Notes: generated by a model not told the origin, from the sequence alone. DNA of 12,098 nt from Pseudoselenomonas ruminantium (GCA_002373045.1 DFHU01000055.1:1-12098), one strand, 5' to 3'. Positions 1 through 7,675 are shown, counted from the first letter of the stretch. Translations and numbers: made by a program.

Positions 1-28
1 TCACTCATGCAACAGCCCCTTTTCTGTA

Positions 29-57
29 TTGAAAGTGGTTGGGGTTTATAGTAAAAT
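29..57 (+). promoter_or_regulatory. Predicted sigma-A-type promoter of the nudF-mutS2 operon
   Basis: TTGAAA at 29-34 (5 of 6 to the -35 consensus) and TAAAAT at 52-57 (5 of 6 to the -10 consensus) are separated by exactly 17 bases. Transcription would start near 64, leaving a leader of under 30 bases before the nudF start. No other promoter of this quality was seen in the following 7.5 kb of tightly packed genes, so it probably drives the whole operon. This rests on motif matching only. Confidence 0.6.
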
Positions 58-91
58 ATAAAATATGTGATTTAACGGGGAGGCTGTAATA

Positions 92-658
92 ATGGAATTG
101 CAGGACAAAGACTTAATTGAAGAAAAAATCGGCAGCGAAGATATTTTTGACGGAACCCTGTTGCATGTAAAACGGGATACGGTAAAGCTGCCCAATGGCA
201 GTGAAGCCACGCGCGAATGGATTAAACATCCCGGGGCGTCAGCCGTTATTCCTCTGCTCGATGATGGGCAGGTTATTCTCGTGAAGCAGTACCGTTATCC
301 GATTGGCCGCATTACGCTGGAGATTCCGGCAGGCAAATTAGACGCTCCGGATGAAGACCCTTTGCTTTGTGCAACCCGGGAACTTTCGGAGGAAACGGGC
401 TATCAGGCAGAAAATATAACGAAACTTACGACCGTGGCTACTACCGTAGGTTTTTCCAATGAGTATATTCATATTTATGCAGCGACAGGCCTTACGGCAG
501 GCAAACAGCACACGGATGAAGATGAATTCATCAATGTGGTGAAGATGCCTTTATCCAAGGCCGTGGAACTGGTGCTCAAGGGCGAAATCTATGATGCTAA
601 GTCGGTGGCGGCGATTCTGATGCTGGAACGCAGCCAGAAGGAGAATGTAAATGTTTGA
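92..658 (+). CDS. nudF: NUDIX hydrolase, ADP-ribose pyrophosphatase (NudF type)
   Basis: A 188-residue cytoplasmic NUDIX enzyme, the usual size for NudF. The family hydrolyses ADP-ribose to AMP and ribose 5-phosphate and so clears a reactive nucleotide. The Nudix box spans residues 81-104 and ends in the canonical REL-S-EETGY (96-104), whose glutamates bind the catalytic metal. The box begins at G81 and carries one extra residue before the first conserved glutamate (G-x6-E-x7-REUxEExGU rather than G-x5-E). The preceding PAGKLD and the upstream QYRYP segment (66-70) are typical of ADP-ribose or ADP-sugar hydrolases. The ATG at 92 follows GGGGAGG (77-83) with an 8-base spacer. It is the first gene of the operon, and its last 8 bases overlap the start of the next gene (ATGTTTGA). 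Substrate choice within the ADP-sugar group is inferred from family resemblance. Confidence 0.9.
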   Translation: MELQDKDLIEEKIGSEDIFDGTLLHVKRDTVKLPNGSEATREWIKHPGASAVIPLLDDGQVILVKQYRYPIGRITLEIPAGKLDAPDEDPLLCATRELSEETGYQAENITKLTTVATTVGFSNEYIHIYAATGLTAGKQHTDEDEFINVVKMPLSKAVELVLKGEIYDAKSVAAILMLERSQKENVNV

Positions 659-1277
659 TTTTAATCTGATGCATATTGTTGCTGGGATTCCGGGGCTCTT
701 GATTGCCATGGTCATTCACGAATATGCCCATGCGCAGGTGGCTGTATGGCTGGGAGATTTTACGCCGCGATTGATGGGCAGGCTTACGCTCAATCCTAAG
801 GCCCATGTTGACCCCATCGGCATGCTGATGCTGTTTCTGGTACATTTTGGCTGGGCAAAGCCCGTTATGATTAACCCGCGGAATTTCAAGAATCCTAAAC
901 GGGATGATATTCTGGTTTCTTTGGCAGGCCCGGCAGCAAACTTTATTACCGCCTTTCTGGCGCTGCTGGCACTGCTTATCTACAGCCGTATTGGCGGGGA
1001 TATGACGGCCGGTGTGTATCTGGTCTTTCAGATGATTATTGAGTACAATATCGGTTTTGGCATCTTTAACCTGATTCCGCTGCCGCCGCTTGATGGTTCG
1101 CATGTACTCATGCAGCTTTTGCCGCGCGATATGGCATACAAACTGGCAGGACTTGAGCGTTACAGCTTTTTGATTCTGATTGTGCTGCTCATGACGCCGG
1201 TGCTCAGCATGATTCTGATTCCCTGTCGGGCGTTGATTTGGCATATCTTTAGTCTGCTGTTAAGCCCGTTTTTCTAA
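651..1277 (+). CDS. Site-2 protease family (M50) membrane metalloprotease
   Basis: A 208-residue polytopic membrane protein of the M50/site-2 protease family (SpoIVFB/YwhC-like, COG1994). Such enzymes cut substrates within the membrane; the substrate here is unknown. The zinc motif HEYAH is at residues 23-27 in the first membrane segment. The third ligand is expected in the NLIPLPPLDG motif at 140-149 (D148). LAGPAANF at 91-98 is the conserved middle motif. Hydrophobic helices lie around 8-30, 56-68, 88-111, 120-140 and 170-195. There is no PDZ or CBS domain, so this is the minimal type. The ATG at 651 lies 7 bases after AAGGAG (638-643), inside the end of nudF. Its stop codon touches the ATG of scpA (TAAATG). 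In many Firmicutes this family sits directly upstream of scpA-scpB, so the order is conventional. Confidence 0.88.
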   Translation: MFDFNLMHIVAGIPGLLIAMVIHEYAHAQVAVWLGDFTPRLMGRLTLNPKAHVDPIGMLMLFLVHFGWAKPVMINPRNFKNPKRDDILVSLAGPAANFITAFLALLALLIYSRIGGDMTAGVYLVFQMIIEYNIGFGIFNLIPLPPLDGSHVLMQLLPRDMAYKLAGLERYSFLILIVLLMTPVLSMILIPCRALIWHIFSLLLSPFF

Positions 1278-2003
1278 ATGGAAGATTACAAGATTAAACT
1301 GGATGCGTTTGAAGGTCCGATGGACCTTCTGATGCATCTGATTGAAAAGAACAAGATTGATATTTATGATATTCCCATTGCGGAACTGACCCGTCAATAT
1401 CTGGACTATCTGGATAAATTCCGGGAGTTCAATATGGAGATAGCCAGTTCCTTTTTGGTGATGGCGGCAACGCTTTTGCAGATTAAATCCCGCATGATGC
1501 TGCCTAAGGCACCGCAGGAGGAAGGCGAACTCGAGGAAGACCCACGCTTTGAACTCGTGCAGCGGATTTTGGAATACCGCAAGTTCAAACAGGTAAGTCA
1601 GGTCTTAGGCGATATGGCGGGGATTCAGGAGCGTTTTGTCGCGCGTGAACCCATGGAACTGCCGGTTCATCATCTGCCGCCGGGCAATCTTTCCCTGCAG
1701 CAGTTAGTGGAAGCCTTTCATACCGTGCTGTCGGTGAAGGAGGAACTCTCGATTCCCAAGGCTTTAGTGGAGCCGGAGGAATACAGCATCAAGGACAAGA
1801 TGGAAAACATCATTCTGCTGTTAGGCCGCAGCCGGGGAAAATTGCTCTTTTCCGAGGCCTTTCGTTCGGGAACCCGCAGCGAGCTGATTGTCACCTTTTT
1901 GGCTTTGCTGGAGCTGATGAAACTGCGGACGGTAACGGTAAAACAGCAGCGTTCGTTTGCGGAAATCTATATCTGTGTCCGGGAGGAGGAAGTTCATGCC
2001 TGA
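1278..2003 (+). CDS. scpA: Segregation and condensation protein A (SMC kleisin)
   Basis: A 241-residue kleisin. In Firmicutes ScpA bridges the two heads of the SMC dimer and, with ScpB, forms the condensin-like complex that organises and segregates the chromosome. The N-terminal helical domain starts with the hallmark KLDAFEGPMDLLMHLIEKNK (residues 7-26), close to the usual KLDxFEGPLDLLLHLI, which fixes the ATG as the true start. A charged linker (around 78-90, EEGELEED) leads to the middle region, and the C-terminal winged helix includes TFLALLELMKLRTVTV (about 205-220). The ATG directly follows the stop codon of the protease gene and no Shine-Dalgarno sequence is visible upstream, so translation probably depends on reinitiation by ribosomes finishing the previous gene. 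The last 8 bases overlap scpB. The length is normal for the family. Confidence 0.95.
   Translation: MEDYKIKLDAFEGPMDLLMHLIEKNKIDIYDIPIAELTRQYLDYLDKFREFNMEIASSFLVMAATLLQIKSRMMLPKAPQEEGELEEDPRFELVQRILEYRKFKQVSQVLGDMAGIQERFVAREPMELPVHHLPPGNLSLQQLVEAFHTVLSVKEELSIPKALVEPEEYSIKDKMENIILLLGRSRGKLLFSEAFRSGTRSELIVTFLALLELMKLRTVTVKQQRSFAEIYICVREEEVHA
1984..1989 (+). promoter_or_regulatory. Consensus ribosome binding site that sets the scpB start
   Basis: A perfect AGGAGG lies 6 bases before the ATG at 1996, within the end of scpA. It favours 1996 over the in-frame upstream ATG at 1957, which has no such site and would add 13 residues (MRKSISVSGRRKF) unlike ScpB N-termini. Confidence 0.75.
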
Positions 2004-2640
2004 GAAAAAGCGGGCAGAAATAGCCGATACGGGGCTGGTGGAGGCGGTGCTCTTTGCCGCAGGCAACCCCATGACCGTAAAGGAAATTGCGCATATCATT
2101 GAGCTGGATGTATTGGGCACGCAAAATATCATCACCCGTCTGCAGCAGGAATTGGACGAGCGCAAAAGCGGCCTGACTCTGCGACAGGTGGCAGGCGGCT
2201 ATCAGCTGGCTACTCGTCCGGAGGCTTTTGTAACCATTGAACGCCTGAGTCAGGTCGTGGACAGGAAAATATCTGCACCAACGATGGAGACCCTGTCCAT
2301 TATCGCCTTTAAGCAGCCCATAACGAAAGCGGAGATTGAACATATCCGTGGTGTACGCATTGAGCGTGCCCTGCAAAAACTATTGGAATTGGAACTCATT
2401 GCTGAAGTGGGACGCAAGCCGGTTTTGGGCCGTCCTATACTCTATGGTACAACGGAGACCTTCCTGCGATGTTTTGGCATCAATACGCTGGCGGATTTGC
2501 CGGCGCTGCCGAGCACCGAGGAAGCGGCAGCGGCTTTGGATGGCGAACAGTTGGAACTGTTCCAGGAAGTACAGCATCTGCAGGAAGCCGGAGAACTATC
2601 GGCTGATGAAGAACCTGCAGATAAAAGGCAAGAAGAATAA
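1996..2640 (+). CDS. scpB: Segregation and condensation protein B
   Basis: A 214-residue partner of ScpA. ScpB dimers wrap the central part of ScpA and regulate SMC ATPase and DNA loading. The sequence shows two winged-helix domains. The first (about 14-85) contains the AVLFAAGNPMTVKEIAHIIE segment. The second (about 95-175) contains APTMETLSIIAFKQPITKAE, the IRGVR turn, GRPILYGTTETFL and FGINTLADLPALP, all close to the family consensus. The C-terminal tail after about residue 180 is acidic and low in complexity, as is common in ScpB. The start at 1996 gives ATGCCTGA, an 8-base overlap with the scpA stop. This is the same geometry as the nudF/protease junction and implies coupled, near-stoichiometric synthesis of the two SMC partners. 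Confidence 0.95.
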   Translation: MPEKKRAEIADTGLVEAVLFAAGNPMTVKEIAHIIELDVLGTQNIITRLQQELDERKSGLTLRQVAGGYQLATRPEAFVTIERLSQVVDRKISAPTMETLSIIAFKQPITKAEIEHIRGVRIERALQKLLELELIAEVGRKPVLGRPILYGTTETFLRCFGINTLADLPALPSTEEAAAALDGEQLELFQEVQHLQEAGELSADEEPADKRQEE

Positions 2641-2672
2641 GCCTTTTTCGTAAAGGTTTGATGACAATAGAT

Positions 2673-2677
2673 GGAGG
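2673..2677 (+). promoter_or_regulatory. Ribosome binding site for a TTG start (U32 gene)
   Basis: GGAGG at 2673-2677 is 9 bases before TTG 2687. Nearby ATGs at 2661, 2671 and 2680 are all out of frame with the U32 gene. In frame, the upstream codons back to the stop at 2651 contain no ATG or GTG. TTG is therefore the only start that has both a good site and the conserved N-terminus (ELLAPAG). Confidence 0.75.
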
Positions 2678-2686
2678 AAATGGAAA

Positions 2687-5167
2687 TTGGTAGAATTATT
2701 AGCCCCGGCTGGCAGCCGTGAGGCCTTGATTGCCGCCGTAGAAAGCGGTGCCAATGCCGTATATATGGCAGGGAATCAGTTTGGTGCCCGTGCCTATGCA
2801 AATAATTTTGATGAGGATGGCTTGAAAGAAGCCATCCGTTTTGCGCATTTGCGTGATGTGCTGATTAACATCACGGTCAATACCATCGTAGATGATGAGG
2901 AAATCCCTGCACTCAAGGAATATCTCTTATTCCTGCGGGAGGCAGGGGCAGATGCGATTTTGGTGCAGGATTTAGGCGTGGCACGCATTGCGCAGGAAAT
3001 CGTTCCCGATATGCCGCTGCATGCCAGCACGCAGATGACGGTACACAGCCTTGAAGGTGTTTTGGCCCTGCAGGAGTTGGGCTTTACCCGTGTGGTGTTG
3101 TCCCGTGAATTGTCCCTGAAGGAAATCGCTCATATCTGTGCCAACTGTGATGTGGAAATCGAAGTCTTTATGCATGGTGCGCTCTGTGTCTGCTATTCCG
3201 GGCAGTGCCTCATGAGCAGTATGATTGGCGGCCGCAGCGGCAATCGTGGCCGCTGTGCCCAGCCCTGCCGTCTGCCCTATACCTTAGTGGACGAAAATGG
3301 ACAGGATGTGCTGGGGGACAAGGCAGGCAGCTATCTGCTTTCGCCCCGCGACCTCAATACCATTGAGGTCATTCCCGACTTAATCAAGGCCGGTGTGGCT
3401 TCTTTGAAAATCGAAGGCCGTATGAAACGTCCGGAATATGTGGCTACGGTAGTGGGTACATATCGTGCGGCGATTGACTTGTACCTGTCCGGTCAGGATT
3501 ATACGGTTGACCCATCCGCCCGCGATAATTTGGCACAGATTTTTAACCGTGATTTTACTACAGCGTATTTGCTTAACCGCCCCGGCAAAAATATGATGAG
3601 TGACCGGCGCCCCAATAACCGTGGCTTACTTATCGGCCGCGTAACGGCTTATGATTGGGATAAACGGTTCGTGACGGTAAAGCTCTCCGGCAGGTTAGCC
3701 TTGGGCGACCAGGTTGACTTTTGGGTCAAAGTCGGTGGCCGGGTGACGGCAACCATCAACGAAATGACCGATGGCAAGGGCAGAAGCCTTACGGAAGCTG
3801 TTAGTGGCGATACCGTGCGTTTTGCTATCCCTGCGGCGGTGCGTGACCATGACCGCGTGTTTAAGGTTTATGATGCCCAACTGATGGAAAGTGCCAAGGA
3901 AAAGTACGCCAGCGGTGCGCCAGTACGGCGTATTCCCATAACTGCCGAAGTCAAAGCCGCAATTGGCGAGCCGTTGACGGTTGTACTGCGGGATAATGCC
4001 GGACACGTAGGTCATGGACAAACGGCATTTATCGGCGAAGCCGCTAAAAAACGTCCCCTGTCGGCAGAAGTTATCCGCAAGCAGGTGGACAGGCTCGGCA
4101 CTTCCGTCTATGAACTGACGGATTTGCAGACGGAAATCAGCGGCGAAGTCATGGTGCCAATGAGTGAAATCAACGAAGCCCGCCGTCAGGCGGTGGAAGA
4201 ACTCGATGCGCAGCGTTTGGCGCATTACCCGCTGCGGGTGGCAGAGCCTGTGCCGTTCAAGGCAGAACCATTTGCGGGTAAGCTATCCCAGCCCAAACTT
4301 ATGGTGGCAGTGGACAATCTGGAAAAGATGCGCGCTGCCATTGAAGGCGGTGCTGACGGCATCATCTTCGGTGGTGAGTCCTATGAACATGAAGCCCTTA
4401 CGGTCATGGACTATGAAAAGGCCTGGCATTTGGCAAAGAAAGCCAACGTGCGTCTGGATTTCAATCTGCCGCGCATTATGCGGGATGATTTCCAGCCATT
4501 CTTTGAAAAAATCCTGACAGCGGCGAAAAACTTCCCGCCTGTGGCAGTGCATGTGCATAACATCGCGCAGATTGCACTCGTGAAGCGGTTGACGGATTTT
4601 GCGATTCATGCCGATTACAGTCTGATTGCCTATAACAAAAGCACGCTTCGCTTCTTGCAGGATTATGGTGTGGCTTCTGCCACCCTGTCGCCGGAACTCA
4701 AATGGCAACAGATGGAAGCTTTAGCGAAAAACAGTACGCTGCCGCTGTCTGCCATTGTCCATGGCAGGCTGGAACTCATGGTTTCCGAATACTGTGTGAC
4801 GGGGTCTTTCCTCGGCAATGTAGGCGAAGGTGCTTGCAGCCATCCCTGCACCCAGGGACGTTATGCTTTGAAAGACCGCAAGGAGGCACTTTTCCCGCTG
4901 TGCATGGACCAGTTCTGCCATATGCATGTGCTCAACAGCAAGACGCTCTCCATGCTACCCCATGCCATGAAGTTTAAGGGAGCAGGCATCAGGACTTTGC
5001 AGATTGAAGCCAAAGCCATGGACAGCCGTGAAATTGAAGCTGTTGTCCGCGCTTATGTAAAGGCCATGAAACTGCCTGCTGAGCTGGATGAAGCGCAGGA
5101 AGATGCCCTAAAACGTCAGGAGGGCAGTGAAATTACCCGTGGCCATTATTTCAGAGGAGTTCAATAA
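2687..5167 (+). CDS. U32 family protein with DUF3656, RlhA-like, tandem U32 barrels (probable RNA hydroxylation factor)
   Basis: An 826-residue U32-family protein. The family is labelled peptidase, but studied members (RlhA, TrhP, UbiU/UbiV) act in 23S rRNA, tRNA or ubiquinone hydroxylation; UbiU/UbiV bind a 4Fe-4S cluster through four cysteines. The N-terminal barrel (about 1-270) opens with ELLAPAG and carries the U32 signature from E159 to S177, with C167 and C174, then C190 and C194 in RCAQPC. A beta-rich middle region follows, then a DUF3656-like segment (about 415-515). The C-terminal part (about 536-826) looks like a second, divergent U32 barrel. It starts KLMVAVDNLEKM and has its own cysteines C703, C717, C721 (ACSHPC), C739 and C744. 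E. coli RlhA is shorter (about 650 residues). The gene uses a TTG start, lies 46 bases after scpB, and ends in tandem stops (TAATAA) 3 bases before mutS2. RlhA-like function is inferred; a proteolytic role is less likely. Confidence 0.85.
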   Translation: MVELLAPAGSREALIAAVESGANAVYMAGNQFGARAYANNFDEDGLKEAIRFAHLRDVLINITVNTIVDDEEIPALKEYLLFLREAGADAILVQDLGVARIAQEIVPDMPLHASTQMTVHSLEGVLALQELGFTRVVLSRELSLKEIAHICANCDVEIEVFMHGALCVCYSGQCLMSSMIGGRSGNRGRCAQPCRLPYTLVDENGQDVLGDKAGSYLLSPRDLNTIEVIPDLIKAGVASLKIEGRMKRPEYVATVVGTYRAAIDLYLSGQDYTVDPSARDNLAQIFNRDFTTAYLLNRPGKNMMSDRRPNNRGLLIGRVTAYDWDKRFVTVKLSGRLALGDQVDFWVKVGGRVTATINEMTDGKGRSLTEAVSGDTVRFAIPAAVRDHDRVFKVYDAQLMESAKEKYASGAPVRRIPITAEVKAAIGEPLTVVLRDNAGHVGHGQTAFIGEAAKKRPLSAEVIRKQVDRLGTSVYELTDLQTEISGEVMVPMSEINEARRQAVEELDAQRLAHYPLRVAEPVPFKAEPFAGKLSQPKLMVAVDNLEKMRAAIEGGADGIIFGGESYEHEALTVMDYEKAWHLAKKANVRLDFNLPRIMRDDFQPFFEKILTAAKNFPPVAVHVHNIAQIALVKRLTDFAIHADYSLIAYNKSTLRFLQDYGVASATLSPELKWQQMEALAKNSTLPLSAIVHGRLELMVSEYCVTGSFLGNVGEGACSHPCTQGRYALKDRKEALFPLCMDQFCHMHVLNSKTLSMLPHAMKFKGAGIRTLQIEAKAMDSREIEAVVRAYVKAMKLPAELDEAQEDALKRQEGSEITRGHYFRGVQ

Positions 5168-5170
5168 TAA

Positions 5171-7549
5171 ATGGAACAAGAATCATTTAAGGTTTTAGAA
5201 TACAAAAAGATAACGGATAAGCTGGCTGAATATGCCGGCTCGGCTTTAGGCAAGGAAAAGGCCCATGACCTGGTGCCCAGTTCAGACTTTGCCGAGGTAA
5301 TGGAGTGGCAGGAGCAGACCACGGAGGCCGTGAAGGTGCTCTCCATGTCTGCGCCCCCATTGGGCGGCATTCGCGATATTCGCCTGCTCTTAAAAAAAGC
5401 AGGCAAGGGTGCCATTTTGGAACTGGAAGAACTCCAGAACATCATGAACACCATGTATGCCATGCGTACCATCAAGTATTTCTTTCGCGATTTGGAGCTT
5501 GAAGCACCGATTTTGCAGGAATGGGCGCGTTCTTTGGAGATTTTGGGGCAGCTCGAACGCAACCTTAACAATGTCATTGACGAGCATGGCAATATGCGGG
5601 AAGATGCCAGCGTAGAGCTGCGGCGCATTCGCCGTGAACTGAAGTCATCGCAGGGGCGTATCAAGGATAAAATCAATAATATCCTCCATGACGGCCAGTA
5701 TCAGAAGATGTTCCAGGATGCCATTGTCACCGTTCGTGATGACCGCTATGTAATTCCCATCAAGGCAGAATACCGCGCGCATTTCCCCGGCCTCATTCAT
5801 GACCAGTCGGCCAGCGGTTCCACGCTCTTTATCGAGCCGATGGCTGTGGTGGAACTCAATAATGATGTAAAGCAGCTTAGCTTAGCTGAACAGCAGGAAA
5901 TTCAGCGCATCCTGCGCCAGCTTTCCGGTGAAATTCAGCGGGAGAAGGAAACGCTGGCGGCTAACTGCGAGATTTTGGGTGATATTGACTTTACCTTTGC
6001 CAAGGCACGCTTAGCGGCGTCCATGAAGGCTGTGCGTCCGCTAATCAATGATGAAGGCCGCACGGTGCTGAATAATGCCCGCCATCCGCTGATTGCCAAG
6101 GACAAGGTTGTACCGACGAATATCAGCATTGGCGAAAACTACCGCATGCTTTTGATTACCGGCCCGAATACCGGCGGTAAAACCGTCACCATGAAGACTT
6201 TGGGGCTTATGGTTCTGATGGCGCAGTCCGGTCTTTATCTGCCGGTTGACCAAGGCTCAGAAATCGCCCTTTATGCCAATATCTATGCGGATATCGGCGA
6301 TGAACAGAGCATTGAGCAGAGTCTTTCGACCTTCTCCGCGCATATGACCCATATTGTCAGCATCTTGGACAAGGTGGAGAGCGAAGATTTGCTGCTGCTC
6401 GATGAATTGGGTGCCGGTACTGACCCGGAAGAAGGCGCGGCCTTGGCCATGTCCATTTTGGAAAAGCTGCTGGAAGTGCAGGCAACTACTGTTGCGACCA
6501 CGCATTATTCAGAGCTGAAAACCTTTGCTTATACCCGTGACGGCATTGAAAATGCCTGCGTGGAATTCGATATCGAAACCCTGCGGCCTACCTATCGTCT
6601 GCTGATTGGTATTCCCGGCGCCAGCAATGCCTTTGCCATCAGCCGCCGTTTAGGATTGGCGGATTCGTTGATTCTCCGTGCCCAGCAGCTCGTCAAGGCT
6701 GACCATGCGCAGTTTGAACACGTCATCAACGAGCTCGAAAACGAAAAGATGATGTACGAACAGCGCAATGCCGATATTGCCGAGCGTCAGGCACGCGTCA
6801 AAAAGCTCGAAGAAAAACTCTTAAAGGCTAAGGAAGAACTCAGCCAGAAGAAGGGCGATATCATCCGCAAGGCCAAGGACAAGAGCGCAGCCCTTATCCG
6901 TCAGACCCGCCGGGAGTCGGAAGAAGTCATCAGCCAGCTCAAGGAGCAGTTTGACGATTTGGGCATCAAAGCCCGCCAGCAGGCGATTGCCGATGCTCGT
7001 GCGCGTATCAACGAAGCTTCGGCCAAAGCCAACCCCGGCATCATGGCGCAGAAAGGCGTGGGTCAGCGCATTGACCTCAAAAAAATCCGTGTAGGCGATA
7101 CAGTATATGTCAAAAAACTTGACCAGAAGGGCACTGTCCTCGAAATTCAAGGCAAGGATTTGACCGTACAGGTTGGTGCCCTGCGCACCAAGCTCAAGGC
7201 AAATGCCTGCACCTTTATTGCTCACAAGGTAGAAGAAAAGCCCAGTACCAATACAGGCAGCCGCAAGAACTCCCAGTCTTCCAGCTTCCTGCAGAAGACA
7301 CAAAATATCGGCCGCGATATCGATATCCGCGGCATGATGGTGGACGAAGCGGAAATGACATTGGGCAAGTTCATTGATGATGCGGTGATTGCGGGCCTTA
7401 GTCAGGTTCTCATTATCCACGGCAAGGGCACAGGCGCCCTGCGTAAAGGCGTTCATGCCTATCTCAAAGGACACCGCAATGTTCTGAGCTTCCAGTTCGC
7501 CGATATCAACGAAGGCGGCACGGGGGCTACGGTTGTAGAATTAAAATAA
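5171..7549 (+). CDS. mutS2: MutS2 ATPase with KOW-like and Smr nuclease domains
   Basis: A 792-residue MutS2, the normal length. It lacks the mismatch-recognition domain of MutS and begins with the core/lever domain. The ABC-type ATPase shows Walker A GPNTGGKT (331-338), the signature STFSAHM (386-392), Walker B LLLLDELGAGTDPEE with D411/E412, and an H-loop in TTHYSELK. A long charged coiled coil follows (about 515-620), then a KOW-like segment (VGDTVYVKKLDQKGTVLEI). The C-terminal Smr domain (about 716-792) keeps the DIRG motif (718-721) and HGKGTGALR (750-758), so nuclease function looks intact. In Bacillus, MutS2 acts on collided ribosomes; in Helicobacter and others it limits recombination. 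It is preceded by AGAGGAG (5153-5159) with an 11-base spacer. It is the last gene of the operon before the strong terminator. Confidence 0.96.
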   Translation: MEQESFKVLEYKKITDKLAEYAGSALGKEKAHDLVPSSDFAEVMEWQEQTTEAVKVLSMSAPPLGGIRDIRLLLKKAGKGAILELEELQNIMNTMYAMRTIKYFFRDLELEAPILQEWARSLEILGQLERNLNNVIDEHGNMREDASVELRRIRRELKSSQGRIKDKINNILHDGQYQKMFQDAIVTVRDDRYVIPIKAEYRAHFPGLIHDQSASGSTLFIEPMAVVELNNDVKQLSLAEQQEIQRILRQLSGEIQREKETLAANCEILGDIDFTFAKARLAASMKAVRPLINDEGRTVLNNARHPLIAKDKVVPTNISIGENYRMLLITGPNTGGKTVTMKTLGLMVLMAQSGLYLPVDQGSEIALYANIYADIGDEQSIEQSLSTFSAHMTHIVSILDKVESEDLLLLDELGAGTDPEEGAALAMSILEKLLEVQATTVATTHYSELKTFAYTRDGIENACVEFDIETLRPTYRLLIGIPGASNAFAISRRLGLADSLILRAQQLVKADHAQFEHVINELENEKMMYEQRNADIAERQARVKKLEEKLLKAKEELSQKKGDIIRKAKDKSAALIRQTRRESEEVISQLKEQFDDLGIKARQQAIADARARINEASAKANPGIMAQKGVGQRIDLKKIRVGDTVYVKKLDQKGTVLEIQGKDLTVQVGALRTKLKANACTFIAHKVEEKPSTNTGSRKNSQSSSFLQKTQNIGRDIDIRGMMVDEAEMTLGKFIDDAVIAGLSQVLIIHGKGTGALRKGVHAYLKGHRNVLSFQFADINEGGTGATVVELK

Positions 7550-7566
7550 TATCTAAACTATCGTGT

Positions 7567-7613
7567 AAAATTGTGCAAAATGCTTAGCGCTAAGCATTTT
7601 GCACAATTTTTTT
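7567..7613 (+). terminator. Intrinsic terminator with a perfect 44-base palindrome
   Basis: Bases 7567-7588 are exactly complementary to 7589-7610, with no unpaired centre (TTAGC/GCTAA in the middle). As RNA it would fold with a small GCGC-type loop and a stem of about 20 pairs, AU-rich at the base. A run of seven T (7607-7613) completes an intrinsic terminator for mutS2. The A run on the left arm gives a short T run on the other strand. No minus-strand gene needs it here. Confidence 0.88.
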
Positions 7614-7646
7614 AGGGAAAGTTTTTTCATTTTTACGGTTTACAAG

Positions 7647-7675
7647 TTGACATATTAATTACAGAGTGATACTAT
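7647..7675 (+). promoter_or_regulatory. cstA: Predicted cstA promoter
   Basis: TTGACA at 7647-7652 matches the -35 consensus fully. TACTAT at 7670-7675 (4 of 6) lies 17 bases downstream and is the best-spaced -10 candidate; TATACA at 7673-7678 would need a 20-base spacer. The T-rich stretch 7621-7636 just upstream could act as an UP-like element. The leader to the cstA ATG would be about 65 bases. I saw no clear catabolite operator in it. Confidence 0.55.

Noticed and set aside
1..28. A possible divergent minus-strand gene starting at ATG 8-6 with a G-rich site upstream
   Set aside because: Only two codons are inside the window, the ribosome site is weak and no good minus-strand promoter is seen, so it cannot be supported.
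597..1244. A 215-codon open frame on the minus strand opposite the M50 protease gene
   Set aside because: The composition is shadow-like (His, Gln, Asn, Arg), no motif is seen, and the + strand gene has clear zinc motifs.
1957..1995. An earlier ATG for scpB
   Set aside because: It has no ribosome site, whereas 1996 has a perfect AGGAGG at 6 bases; the extra residues are out of keeping with the family.
2642..2656. A small hairpin (CCTTT/AAAGG) between scpB and the U32 gene, considered as a terminator
   Set aside because: The stem is only five pairs and AT-rich with no T run after it; the operon probably continues.
6821..7474. A 217-codon minus-strand frame opposite the end of mutS2
   Set aside because: It is antisense to the coiled coil and Smr domain of MutS2. 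No domain is recognised, and conserved MutS2 motifs explain the DNA.
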